Below, piece by piece: positions 24,503 to 32,285 of a stretch of 33,891 nucleotides of DNA. The notes beneath the pieces were generated by a model. That model made no database searches. It was not told the origin of the DNA and saw only the letters and a list, made by a program, of their open reading frames with translations. The stretch is from Aliiroseovarius sp. GTDB taxonomy: Bacteria > Pseudomonadota > Alphaproteobacteria > Rhodobacterales > Rhodobacteraceae. A program made the position numbers and the translations under genes. The stretch covers positions 1 through 33,891 of the forward strand of contig NZ_JASBTN010000002.1 in the NCBI RefSeq assembly GCF_030148435.1, written 5' to 3'. Each line of letters opens with the position of its first letter. Within the stretch, counting starts at the first letter, position 1.

Positions 24503-25803
24503 GATTTCGCAAGCGCCAGTTTCAATTTCTCATAAGACAGTTTCGGGGTGCGAACCAGCGTGTCGAAGTCCACGTGGACCAGGCCGAACCGCTTGTCATA
24601 GCCCAGCGCCCATTCATAATTGTCCAGAAGCGACCAGAGGTAGTAGCCCGCGACCGGCAGCCCTTCGGCAATCGCCGACCGGACCCGGGCCAGGTGGGCG
24701 TTGATATAGGCGAGACGATCCTCGTCGCGGAGACCCGGCGCGGCCATGCCGTTTTCGGTCACGTACAGGGGCAGGCCTTGCGCGTGATCCTGCGCCAGCC
24801 GCAGGAAATGCGTGAGCCCCTCGGGGTAAATCTCCCAGCCCATGTCTGTCTTGGGCAGGGGGCCGTCCAGATAGGCATAGCCGGGCCAGGCGCCGCCGGT
24901 CGGGCCGATCACCTTGCGGGTGTAGTAATTCAGCCCGAGCCAGTCGAGCGGTTGGCCGATGGAGGAGAAATCCTCGTCCCAGCGCACGGGCAGGTAGGGG
25001 GCCAGCCCGTCCAGCGCCGCCTCGGGATAGGTGCCGCGAAACAGCCCGCCCAGGAAGAAGCGGTTGTAGATCGCGTCATAGGTCTCGGCGGCCCGGTGTG
25101 CGGCCGGGCTATCGTCCACCGGCTGGGCATATTCGAAATTGCAGACAGCGCCGAGGTTCGTCATGCCGTGCCCGCGCATCACCTCGATGGCGCGCCCGTG
25201 GCTCAGCAGGACATGGTGCATGGCACGGGCGGCAGCGCGGATGTCGCGCAGGCCGGGGGCGTGGTGGCCCTCGAAATGGCTGAGCCAGGCCACGCACCAG
25301 GGTTCGTTGATCGGAGCGGCCGACCAGATGCGGTCGCCCAGACGCCGGGCGACCACATCGACATAGTCGGCAAACCAGTCCCCCATCGCCCGGTTGCGCC
25401 AGCCGCCCTCATCCGCCAGCGGGCTGGGCAGCTCCCAATGATAAAGCGTCAGCGCGGGTTTCAGGCCCCGCTCCAGCAGCCCGTCCACCAGCCGGTCATA
25501 GAAATCGAGACCCCGCTGGTTCACCGTTCCCCGGCCTTCGGGCATGACCCGCGCCCAGCTGGTGGAAAAACGGTAGACGTCGAAATTTCCGGCCGCGACC
25601 AGGTCCAGGTCCTCGTCCATCCGGTGGTAATGGTCGCAGGCCAGCGCACCGTTTTCCCCGTTTACGACATTGCCCGGCGTTGCGGCAAACGTGTCCCAAT
25701 GGGTCTGGCCGGCACCGCCGAAACCATGGCCCTCGATCTGATAGGCCGAGGTCGCGACCCCGAAGAGGAACCGCTCCGGGAAATCCTGTCGGGTGAACTC
25801 CAT
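24499..25803 (-). CDS. GH1 beta-glucosidase
   Basis: A 434-residue cytoplasmic glycoside hydrolase family 1 enzyme. The acid/base Glu167 lies in APINEPW and the nucleophile Glu350 in LYVTENGMA; other family marks are FLFGVATSAYQIEG (12-25), YRFSTSWARVMPEGRG, LTLYHWELP and GYYLWSLLDNYEWALGYDKRFGL. No signal peptide is visible. It would hydrolyse beta-linked glucosides or related disaccharides to glucose. Its start overlaps the aglR stop by one base (TGATG) and its stop overlaps glk by four. A beta-glycosidase inside an alpha-glucoside uptake locus is found in many rhizobia and roseobacters, but the physiological substrate is unclear. Confidence 0.94.
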   Translation of the reverse strand: MEFTRQDFPERFLFGVATSAYQIEGHGFGGAGQTHWDTFAATPGNVVNGENGALACDHYHRMDEDLDLVAAGNFDVYRFSTSWARVMPEGRGTVNQRGLDFYDRLVDGLLERGLKPALTLYHWELPSPLADEGGWRNRAMGDWFADYVDVVARRLGDRIWSAAPINEPWCVAWLSHFEGHHAPGLRDIRAAARAMHHVLLSHGRAIEVMRGHGMTNLGAVCNFEYAQPVDDSPAAHRAAETYDAIYNRFFLGGLFRGTYPEAALDGLAPYLPVRWDEDFSSIGQPLDWLGLNYYTRKVIGPTGGAWPGYAYLDGPLPKTDMGWEIYPEGLTHFLRLAQDHAQGLPLYVTENGMAAPGLRDEDRLAYINAHLARVRSAIAEGLPVAGYYLWSLLDNYEWALGYDKRFGLVHVDFDTLVRTPKLSYEKLKLALAKS

Positions 25804-26837
25804 CAGCCCCGTCCCCTGTCCGGCGCCGGGCCGGTGGACTGGCCCAGGGTCAGGTCGGCCTCCAGCAACACCTGACGCGGAGCGTCGCCGCCGCGAATGA
25901 TGTCCAGAAGGATCGTGGCCGCGCGCCGCCCGGCCTCGCGCACCGAGCTGCGGGTGGCGGTATAGACCGGGACATCGGCGCCATTGCGGAAATAGCTGAG
26001 TTCGTCGTCATGGGTAATGACCGAGACATCGCGCCCGAGTTTCAGGCCCAGTTCCTCGATGGCGCGGCGTACGCCGATGGTGGTGATCATGGAACTCACC
26101 AGAAAGGCGGTCGGCGCATCGCCGCGTGCCAGCAGGGCGCGGGCGGTATCATGGCCGTAGGATTCGGTCATTTCATCGGCAAAACACATGCTGGGATCGT
26201 AGCTTAGCCCGCGTTCTTCATGTGCCTTGGCAAAGCCCGCACGTCGCCGCATGGCGAAATCCATCGTCTCGATCCCGTTCACCAACGCGATGCGCCTGTG
26301 GCCCAGGTCCAGCAGGAAGCGCGTTGCCCGTTCGAAGGCATGGAAATTGTTCACATCGACCCAGGCATAATCCTCGACCTCCTCCGAGGCGCGGCCATGC
26401 ACCACAAAGGGCAACGACAGTTCGTTCAGCAGGTGGATGCGCGGGTCTCCCATCTTCGGCGCATGCACGATGATCCCGTCGACATTGCCCTTGACCTTGA
26501 ACTGGCGATAGGCATCGGCCTCTGCCTCGTCCGAGACCACGGACAGGAGCATTTCATAACCATTCCGGGAATAGACCTCGCCGGCGCCGGCGATGAAATC
26601 GGCAAAGACCGGGTTCACCATCTCGTGGTTGGAACTGACCGGGATCACATGCCCGATCGCATGGGCCCGCCCCGTGGCCAGGCTGCGGGCGCGGGTGTTG
26701 GGGGCATAGCCATGCGCCTGCGCCGCCGCCTGCACCCGTTTGCGGGTTGCTTCGCTGACCTCCGGATAGCCGTTCAGCGCCCGGCTGACAGTGGTCGGGC
26801 TGAGGTTCAGGATCTCCGAGAGCTGTTTGAGGTTCAT
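25803..26837 (-). CDS. aglR: LacI-family regulator of the alpha-glucoside locus (AglR-type)
   Basis: A transcription factor of about 344 residues. The N-terminal helix-turn-helix is NLKQLSEILNLSPTTVSRALNGYPEVSEATR with hinge GYAPNTRARSLATGR; a periplasmic-binding-like effector domain follows (GHVIPVSSN, DGIIVHAPK, WVDVNNFHAF, GHRRIALVNG, VITHDDE). I take the ATG at 26837 because the palindrome-like site at 26855-26868 would then lie in its leader; a GTG at 26894 would extend it by 19 residues across that site. No strong ribosome site precedes either. Probably it represses both arms of the locus until an alpha-glucoside or derived sugar binds. Confidence 0.9.
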   Translation of the reverse strand: MNLKQLSEILNLSPTTVSRALNGYPEVSEATRKRVQAAAQAHGYAPNTRARSLATGRAHAIGHVIPVSSNHEMVNPVFADFIAGAGEVYSRNGYEMLLSVVSDEAEADAYRQFKVKGNVDGIIVHAPKMGDPRIHLLNELSLPFVVHGRASEEVEDYAWVDVNNFHAFERATRFLLDLGHRRIALVNGIETMDFAMRRRAGFAKAHEERGLSYDPSMCFADEMTESYGHDTARALLARGDAPTAFLVSSMITTIGVRRAIEELGLKLGRDVSVITHDDELSYFRNGADVPVYTATRSSVREAGRRAATILLDIIRGGDAPRQVLLEADLTLGQSTGPAPDRGRG

Positions 26838-26854
26838 GGCGCGTTTCAGGGGTT

Positions 26855-26868
26855 TCAAAGCGGTTTGG
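26855..26868. promoter_or_regulatory. Second AglR operator-like site, in front of aglR
   Basis: TCAAAGCGGTTTGG matches the perfect palindrome in front of aglE (CCAAAGCGCTTTGG) at 12 of 14 positions. It lies 18 bases before the chosen aglR start and fits autoregulation of the aglR-bgl-glk unit. Confidence 0.5.
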
Positions 26869-27012
26869 CTGTTCTGGGACGGTAGCTTCGACACTGGCCA
26901 AGGTCAAAAGAAAATTGACTTAACTCCCCGAAATTGGCGATTTGACGGGATTTTCCGCATCAGTATCCTGTGAATCATTGACAGGGGCCAATGTCTGGGC
27001 ATTCTTGGGGTA

Positions 27013-27028
27013 TCCAAAGCGCTTTGGA
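27013..27028. promoter_or_regulatory. AglR operator (LacI-type palindrome) upstream of aglE
   Basis: TCCAAAGCGCTTTGGA is a perfect 16-base palindrome with the central GC/CG pair typical of LacI-family operators. It lies 75 bases before the aglE ATG in the divergent region between aglR and aglE. A TTGACA hexamer at 26978-26983 could be the -35 box of the rightward promoter; the -10 region (about 27001-27006, ATTCTT) is poor. With that placement the operator would sit close to the transcription start, where bound repressor would block transcription. Confidence 0.75.
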
Positions 27029-27102
27029 GATTGCTTACAAGGCATTCTCCACAGCGAGGCTGTTTATCTGCGTCAATTCCGACGCGCATCTGGGAGGAAA
27101 TC

Positions 27103-28371
27103 ATGAAACAAGCGCTGATGACAGGTGCGGCGGCTCTGGCGCTCACCACCGGTGTCGCCCTGGCCGATCAGGTCACTGTGTTCGGGCCCTGGCTGGGACC
27201 GGACCAGGAGAATGTGGAAAAGGTGCTGGCGGGGTTTGCCGCCGCCTCGGGCCATGACGTGCGCTATGTCGGGTCGGACAGTTTCGAACAACAGATCCTG
27301 GTCGATGCCGAGGCCGGTTCGGCCCCGAACGTGGCGGTCTTTCCGCAGCCGGGTCTGGCCGCCGACATGGCCGCGCGCGGGTTCCTGACGCCACTGGCCG
27401 CGGGCACCGGTGACTGGATACGCGACAATTACGCCGCCGGGCAGTCCTGGGTCGATCTGGGCACCTATGCCGGGCCGGATGGCGCCGACAACCTCTATGG
27501 GTTCTTTTACAAGATCGACGTGAAATCGCTGGTCTGGTACGTGCCCGAGAACTTCGAGGACGCGGGCTATGACGTGCCGGGCTCGATGGAAGAGCTCAAG
27601 GCGCTGACCGACCAGATCGTCGCTGATGGCGGCACGCCCTGGTGTATCGGCCTGGGGTCCGGCGGGGCGACGGGCTGGCCCGCGACCGACTGGGTCGAGG
27701 ACATGATGCTGCGCACCCAGCCGCCCGAGGTCTACGACGCCTGGGTGGCGAACGAGCTAAAGTTCGACGACCCGAAAGTCGTTGCGGCCATTGAAGAATT
27801 CGGCGCCTTTGCGCGCAATGACGATTATGTCGTCGGTGGCGCCGGCGCTGTGGCTTCGACCGATTTCCGCGACAGTCCGAAAGGCATGTTCGCCGCCCCT
27901 CCGCAATGCTACATGCACCGTCAGGCCAGCTTCATCCCGGCCTTCTTCCCGGAAGGCACCGTGGTGGGCGAGGATGCGGATTTCTTCTACTTCCCCGCCT
28001 ATGAGAGCAAGGATCTGGGCAAGCCGGTGCTGGGCGCGGGCACGGTCTGGGCGATTACCAACGAGAATCAGGGTGCACATGACCTGATCGCCTATCTGCA
28101 GACCCCCGGGGCGCATGAGGCCTGGATGGCGCTGAAAGGTTTCCTGACCCCGCACAAGGGTGTCGATACCTCGGTCTTTGGTGATCCGACCCTTGAAAAG
28201 ATGAACGATATCCTTCTGAACGCCACCACCTTCCGCTTTGACGGCTCCGACCTGATGCCCGGCGGCGTGGGTGCCGGCAGCTTCTGGACCGGCATGGTCG
28301 ACTATGCCGGCGGCAAGGATGCGGGCGAAGTGGCCTCGGAGATCCAGCAGAGCTGGGACGCGCTGAAGTAA
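27103..28371 (+). CDS. aglE: Alpha-glucoside ABC transporter substrate-binding protein AglE
   Basis: A 422-residue periplasmic solute-binding protein of the maltose/oligosaccharide (family 1) type. The signal peptide is residues 1-21 (MKQALMTGAAALALTTG, cleavage after VALA). Mature motifs: VTVFGPWLGPDQENVEKVLAGF, SAPNVAVFPQPG, YGFFYKIDVKSLVWY, GTPWCIGLGSGGATGWPATDW and GMFAAPPQCYMHRQASF. It recognises alpha-glucosides such as sucrose, trehalose or maltose in studied AglE proteins; the substrate here is not determined. The ATG at 27103 has GGGAGG upstream; the frame from 27031 adds only leader. It is the first and likely the most highly expressed gene of aglEFGAK, with a hairpin after it. Confidence 0.93.
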   Translation: MKQALMTGAAALALTTGVALADQVTVFGPWLGPDQENVEKVLAGFAAASGHDVRYVGSDSFEQQILVDAEAGSAPNVAVFPQPGLAADMAARGFLTPLAAGTGDWIRDNYAAGQSWVDLGTYAGPDGADNLYGFFYKIDVKSLVWYVPENFEDAGYDVPGSMEELKALTDQIVADGGTPWCIGLGSGGATGWPATDWVEDMMLRTQPPEVYDAWVANELKFDDPKVVAAIEEFGAFARNDDYVVGGAGAVASTDFRDSPKGMFAAPPQCYMHRQASFIPAFFPEGTVVGEDADFFYFPAYESKDLGKPVLGAGTVWAITNENQGAHDLIAYLQTPGAHEAWMALKGFLTPHKGVDTSVFGDPTLEKMNDILLNATTFRFDGSDLMPGGVGAGSFWTGMVDYAGGKDAGEVASEIQQSWDALK

Positions 28372-28391
28372 GCGCGGCCTGAACGACCAGG

Positions 28392-28420
28392 AAAGCCCGG
28401 GCCACAGGTCCGGGCTTTTC
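28392..28420 (+). terminator. Hairpin with T-run between aglE and aglF
   Basis: AAAGCCCGGGCC (28392-28403) pairs with GGTCCGGGCTTT (28407-28418) through 12 base pairs including one G-U, with a three-base loop and a TTTT end. It lies in the aglE-aglF gap. It should act as a partial terminator or 3'-end stabiliser, letting binding protein be made in excess over the permeases. Confidence 0.75.
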
Positions 28421-28441
28421 GGAAACGGGGGAGGAGCCATC

Positions 28442-29449
28442 ATGCATCCGGCTTTGCAGGGCCTCATTACCATCGCTTTGGGCGTCGGTGGCTGCCTTGG
28501 ATATTTCTGGCTGTCGAACCAGATCCTCGACAAGGTGATCTTTCCGCCGCGCGGAAAGGACATCGGCAAGAACATCAACCGCGCCAACCTGGTGCGCCCC
28601 TGGCTGTTCCTGTTTCCTGCGCTGGTGGCACTGGGCCTCTACCTTGCCTACCCGGTGGTCGAGACCCTGCGCCTGTCCTTTTCCGACCGGGTGGCCGGGG
28701 GAGGCTACGAATTCGCGGGGATCGACAATTACACCCAGATGGTCAGTGAGCCCAAGTTCTGGGAGGCGCTTCGCAACAACTTCTTCTGGCTCCTGATCGT
28801 GCCCGCAGCCTCGACCGGGTTCGGCCTTCTGGCCGCCCAGCTGACCGACCGCATCCGCTGGGGCAATATCGCCAAATCGCTGATCTTCATGCCCATGGCG
28901 ATCTCCTTCGTCGGTGCCGCGGTGATCTGGAAACTGGTCTATGACGCCCGCCCGGTGGGGCAGGAGCAGATCGGCGTGATGAACGCGCTGTGGCTGTGGT
29001 TCGGCGGCGAAGAACCCGTGACCTGGCTGACCGTGCTGCCCTGGAACAACATCTTTCTCATGGTGGTGCTGATCTGGATCCAGACCGGGTTCGCCATGGT
29101 GATCCTGTCCGCCGCGCTGCGCGGCATCCCCGAAGAAACCATCGAGGCGGCCATCGTCGACGGCGCGGGCCCGTTCCAGATATTCTTCAAGATCAAGCTG
29201 CCGCAAATCTCCGGCACCATTGTCGTGGTCTGGACCACCATTACCCTCGTGGTGCTCAAGGTCTTCGACATCGTCTTTGCCATGACCAACGGGCAATGGG
29301 AGACGCAGGTGCTGGCCAATTACATGTTCGACAAGCTGTTTCGCGCCAATGACTGGGGCGTGGGCTCGGCCGCGGCCATGGTCATCATGCTGCTGGTCAC
29401 GCCGATCCTGGTCTGGAATGTGCGCAATGCGCGCAGGGAGATGAAGTGA
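28442..29449 (+). CDS. aglF: Alpha-glucoside ABC transporter permease AglF
   Basis: A 335-residue inner-membrane permease of the MalF type. An N-terminal membrane segment (residues 5-25) and a cytoplasmic stretch precede the main permease domain, which starts at RPWLFLFPALVALGLYLAYP. The EAA loop that contacts the ATPase is IPEETIEAAIVDGAGPFQIFFKIKLP (in about residues 230-255). It pairs with AglG to form the channel. GGGGGAGG lies just before the ATG. It is 27 bases ahead of aglG. Confidence 0.93.
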   Translation: MHPALQGLITIALGVGGCLGYFWLSNQILDKVIFPPRGKDIGKNINRANLVRPWLFLFPALVALGLYLAYPVVETLRLSFSDRVAGGGYEFAGIDNYTQMVSEPKFWEALRNNFFWLLIVPAASTGFGLLAAQLTDRIRWGNIAKSLIFMPMAISFVGAAVIWKLVYDARPVGQEQIGVMNALWLWFGGEEPVTWLTVLPWNNIFLMVVLIWIQTGFAMVILSAALRGIPEETIEAAIVDGAGPFQIFFKIKLPQISGTIVVVWTTITLVVLKVFDIVFAMTNGQWETQVLANYMFDKLFRANDWGVGSAAAMVIMLLVTPILVWNVRNARREMK

Positions 29450-29476
29450 TGGCCCGGGACCGGATGGGAGCAAATC

Positions 29477-30625
29477 ATGGATAATATCGCAGGCAGGAAG
29501 TCCGCCCTGACCTGGGCCGTCAACATCTCGGTTGCCGTATTGGTGCTGGCCTGGCTGTTTCCGACCTTGGGTCTGTTCGTCAGTTCGTTCCGCACCGCCG
29601 ACCAGATATCAACCTCGGGCTGGTGGAAGGCCATGTTCCCCAGCGAACAGAGCCTGACCCTGCGTGCCGCCAGGCCGGACACGCAAGTGCGGGACGGCGA
29701 TCTTTATGTGATCGAAGGCACGCTTTTCACCGAGGGCAGGGGGGGTGAGATCTCAGCCTGGGGCATTTCCTCCAGGGAGGTGGACGCCTATGTGCCCGGC
29801 GAGGTTGCCGACCTCAGGAAGGGCGGCACCGTGACCGTGGACGCCGCCGGTCGCTACCGTATGGAAAACACGGAACCTTTCGAGGGCTCGCGCGGGCAGC
29901 GCATCTTCGTCACCGCCACCACCGCACCGGAGTTTACCTTCGACAACTACCGCACCGTGCTGTTTTCGGGTTCGACCACCGACAGCATGGCCAAGGCCTT
30001 TTTCAACACGCTGACCGTGACGATCCCGGCCACGGTGATCCCGATCGTCATCGCTGCCTTCGCCGCCTATGCGCTGGCCTGGATGGACTTCAAGGGTCGC
30101 GCGCTGCTGATTGCGGTGATCGTCGGGCTGTTGGTCGTGCCCCTGCAACTGGCGCTGATCCCGTTGCTCAAGTTCCACAACGGTATCGGCATCGGCAAGG
30201 GCTATCTGGGCGTCTGGATGGCGCATACCGGGTTTGGCCTGCCATTGGCCATCTACCTGCTCAGGAACTACATGGTCGGCCTGCCGCGCGATATCATCGA
30301 AAACGCCAAGGTCGACGGGGCCACGGATTTCCAGATCTTTACCCGGATCATCCTGCCGCTCAGCTTCCCGGCGCTGGCTTCTTTCGCGATATTCCAGTTC
30401 CTGTGGACCTGGAACGACCTGCTGGTCGCCAAGGTCTTCCTGATCGACGCCACCGGCGAGACCACCGTCATGACCAACCAGATCGTCGAGCTTCTGGGCA
30501 CCCGTGGCGGCAACTGGGAGATCCTGGCGACCGCCGCCTTCGTCTCCATTGCCGTGCCGCTCGCCGTGTTCTTTTCCATGCAACGCTACCTGGTGCGCGG
30601 CCTGCTGGCCGGCTCCGTCAAGTAA
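29477..30625 (+). CDS. aglG: Alpha-glucoside ABC transporter permease AglG
   Basis: A 382-residue MalG-type permease. The first membrane segment is at about 12-35 (TWAVNISVAVLVLAWLFP), followed by an unusually long external region (about 40-165, beta-rich, containing VRDGDLYVIEGTLF and GGTVTVDAAGRYRMEN) before the next membrane segment near 172. The rest is standard: TIPATVIPIVIAAFAAYALAWMDF, the EAA loop LPRDIIENAKVDGATDFQIFTRIILP and FLWTWNDLLVAKVF. Ordinary MalG proteins are near 280-300 residues, so about 85 residues are extra, inserted on the periplasmic side where AglE docks. It lies 9 bases before aglA. Confidence 0.92.
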   Translation: MDNIAGRKSALTWAVNISVAVLVLAWLFPTLGLFVSSFRTADQISTSGWWKAMFPSEQSLTLRAARPDTQVRDGDLYVIEGTLFTEGRGGEISAWGISSREVDAYVPGEVADLRKGGTVTVDAAGRYRMENTEPFEGSRGQRIFVTATTAPEFTFDNYRTVLFSGSTTDSMAKAFFNTLTVTIPATVIPIVIAAFAAYALAWMDFKGRALLIAVIVGLLVVPLQLALIPLLKFHNGIGIGKGYLGVWMAHTGFGLPLAIYLLRNYMVGLPRDIIENAKVDGATDFQIFTRIILPLSFPALASFAIFQFLWTWNDLLVAKVFLIDATGETTVMTNQIVELLGTRGGNWEILATAAFVSIAVPLAVFFSMQRYLVRGLLAGSVK

Positions 30626-30634
30626 GAGACCTGA

Positions 30635-32281
30635 ATGAACGTCGAAACCATGACCCACTCGAACACACATCTGGCCAAGGACCCCGACTGGTGGCGCGGC
30701 GCGGTAATCTACCAGATCTATCCGCGCAGCTTCCAGGATTCGAACGGCGACGGGATCGGAGACCTTGCCGGTATCGTGCGCCGCCTGCCGCATATCGCCT
30801 CGCTGGGGGTGGACGCGGTGTGGATCTCGCCCTTCTTCACCTCGCCGATGAAGGATTTCGGCTATGACGTGGCGAACTATTGCGACGTGGACCCGATGTT
30901 CGGCACGCTCGCGGATTTCGACGCGGTGATCGACACCGCGCATCGACTGGGGCTGAAGGTGATGATCGACCTGGTGCTGAGCCATACCTCGGACCAGCAT
31001 CCCTGGTTTGCGGAAAGCCGCGCCAACCGCGACAATGCACGGGCGGGCTGGTATGTCTGGGCCGATGCGAAACCCGACGGAACCCCGCCCAACAACTGGC
31101 TGTCGATCTTCGGTGGTTCGGCCTGGCATTGGGACAGCCGGCGCCAGCAGTACTACATGCACAATTTCCTGACGTCGCAGCCGGATCTGAATTTCCACGA
31201 ACCCGCCGTGCAGGAGGCACTGCTTGATGTTGCCCGCTTCTGGCTGAAACGCGGCGTGGACGGGTTCCGCCTCGATACGATCAACTTCTACACCCATGAC
31301 GCCCGGCTGCGCGACAACCCGGCGCTGGCGCCCAAGGACCGTACCGCCGCCACTGCGCCGGATGTAAATCCCTATGGACACCAGCGGCATGTTTACGACA
31401 AGAACCGCCCGGAAACGATTGATTTCCTGCGCAGATTGCGCGCCGAGATGCAGCCGTGGAACGCCGCTGCCGTGGGCGAGGTGGGGGATGAACAGCGTGG
31501 GCTGGAGATCCTGGGCGAATACACCTCCGGCGATGACCTGATGCAGATGTGTTATGCCTTCGAGCTGCTGTCCGGCGACCGCCCCGATGCGGCCCGCATT
31601 GCCGATGTCATGGCCAAGGTCGCCGAAGTGGCCGCCGATGGCTGGGCCTGCTGGGCCTATTCGAACCATGACGTTCAGCGCCATGTCTCGCGCTGGGGGC
31701 TGACCGGCGCGTCGGCCCGCGCCTTTACCACGCTGATGATGTGCCTTCGCGGCTCGGCCTGTATCTATCAGGGCGAAGAGCTGGGCCTGCCCGAGGCCGA
31801 CGTCGCCTATCAGGATCTTCAGGATCCCTACGGCATCGAGTTCTGGCCCGAGTTCAAGGGCCGTGATGGCTGCCGCACGCCGATGGTCTGGGAGATGGCG
31901 GAGCGGAACGGTGGCTTTACCAGCGCGGAAAGCCCCTGGCTGCCGGTCTTTCCGGGCCACCTGAACCATGCCGCCGCTCAGGCCGAGCAGGATCCCGACG
32001 CGCTGATCCATCACTACCGCCACGCTATCGCCCTGCGTCGGGCGCAGCCGGCGCTGGCCAGGGGCAGCCTGGAAGAGATGGTCGTCAACGGCGACGTGCT
32101 CAGTTTCACCCGCGCCCATGAGGGCGACCGCCTGCGCTTCGCCATCAACCTCGGCGCGGGCACGGCTGAGGTCGCGGGCATGGCCGGGGAAGGCATCGAC
32201 GGGGTCGCGCCCGGCACGAACATTACCCTTGGACCGTGGCAGCATTGCCTGGTCCGGCAGGGAAAACGAGGGGGAGCATAG
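30635..32281 (+). CDS. aglA: Alpha-glucosidase AglA (GH13)
   Basis: A 548-residue cytoplasmic glycoside hydrolase of family 13, oligo-1,6-glucosidase/alpha-glucosidase type, hydrolysing imported alpha-glucosides to glucose plus the aglycone or second sugar. The catalytic triad is Asp214 (GFRLDTINFY), Glu282 (AAVGEVGDE) and Asp346 (YSNHDVQRH); other signatures are AVIYQIYPRSFQDSNGDG (24-41), DAVWISPFFTSPM, DLVLSHTSDQHPWF and QGEELGLPEA. No signal peptide. ATG 30635 is used; MTHSN five codons on is an alternative start. Possible natural substrates include sucrose, trehalose, maltose or compatible solutes such as glucosylglycerol; sequence alone does not choose. Confidence 0.93.
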   Translation: MNVETMTHSNTHLAKDPDWWRGAVIYQIYPRSFQDSNGDGIGDLAGIVRRLPHIASLGVDAVWISPFFTSPMKDFGYDVANYCDVDPMFGTLADFDAVIDTAHRLGLKVMIDLVLSHTSDQHPWFAESRANRDNARAGWYVWADAKPDGTPPNNWLSIFGGSAWHWDSRRQQYYMHNFLTSQPDLNFHEPAVQEALLDVARFWLKRGVDGFRLDTINFYTHDARLRDNPALAPKDRTAATAPDVNPYGHQRHVYDKNRPETIDFLRRLRAEMQPWNAAAVGEVGDEQRGLEILGEYTSGDDLMQMCYAFELLSGDRPDAARIADVMAKVAEVAADGWACWAYSNHDVQRHVSRWGLTGASARAFTTLMMCLRGSACIYQGEELGLPEADVAYQDLQDPYGIEFWPEFKGRDGCRTPMVWEMAERNGGFTSAESPWLPVFPGHLNHAAAQAEQDPDALIHHYRHAIALRRAQPALARGSLEEMVVNGDVLSFTRAHEGDRLRFAINLGAGTAEVAGMAGEGIDGVAPGTNITLGPWQHCLVRQGKRGGA

Positions 32282-32285
32282 CCCA

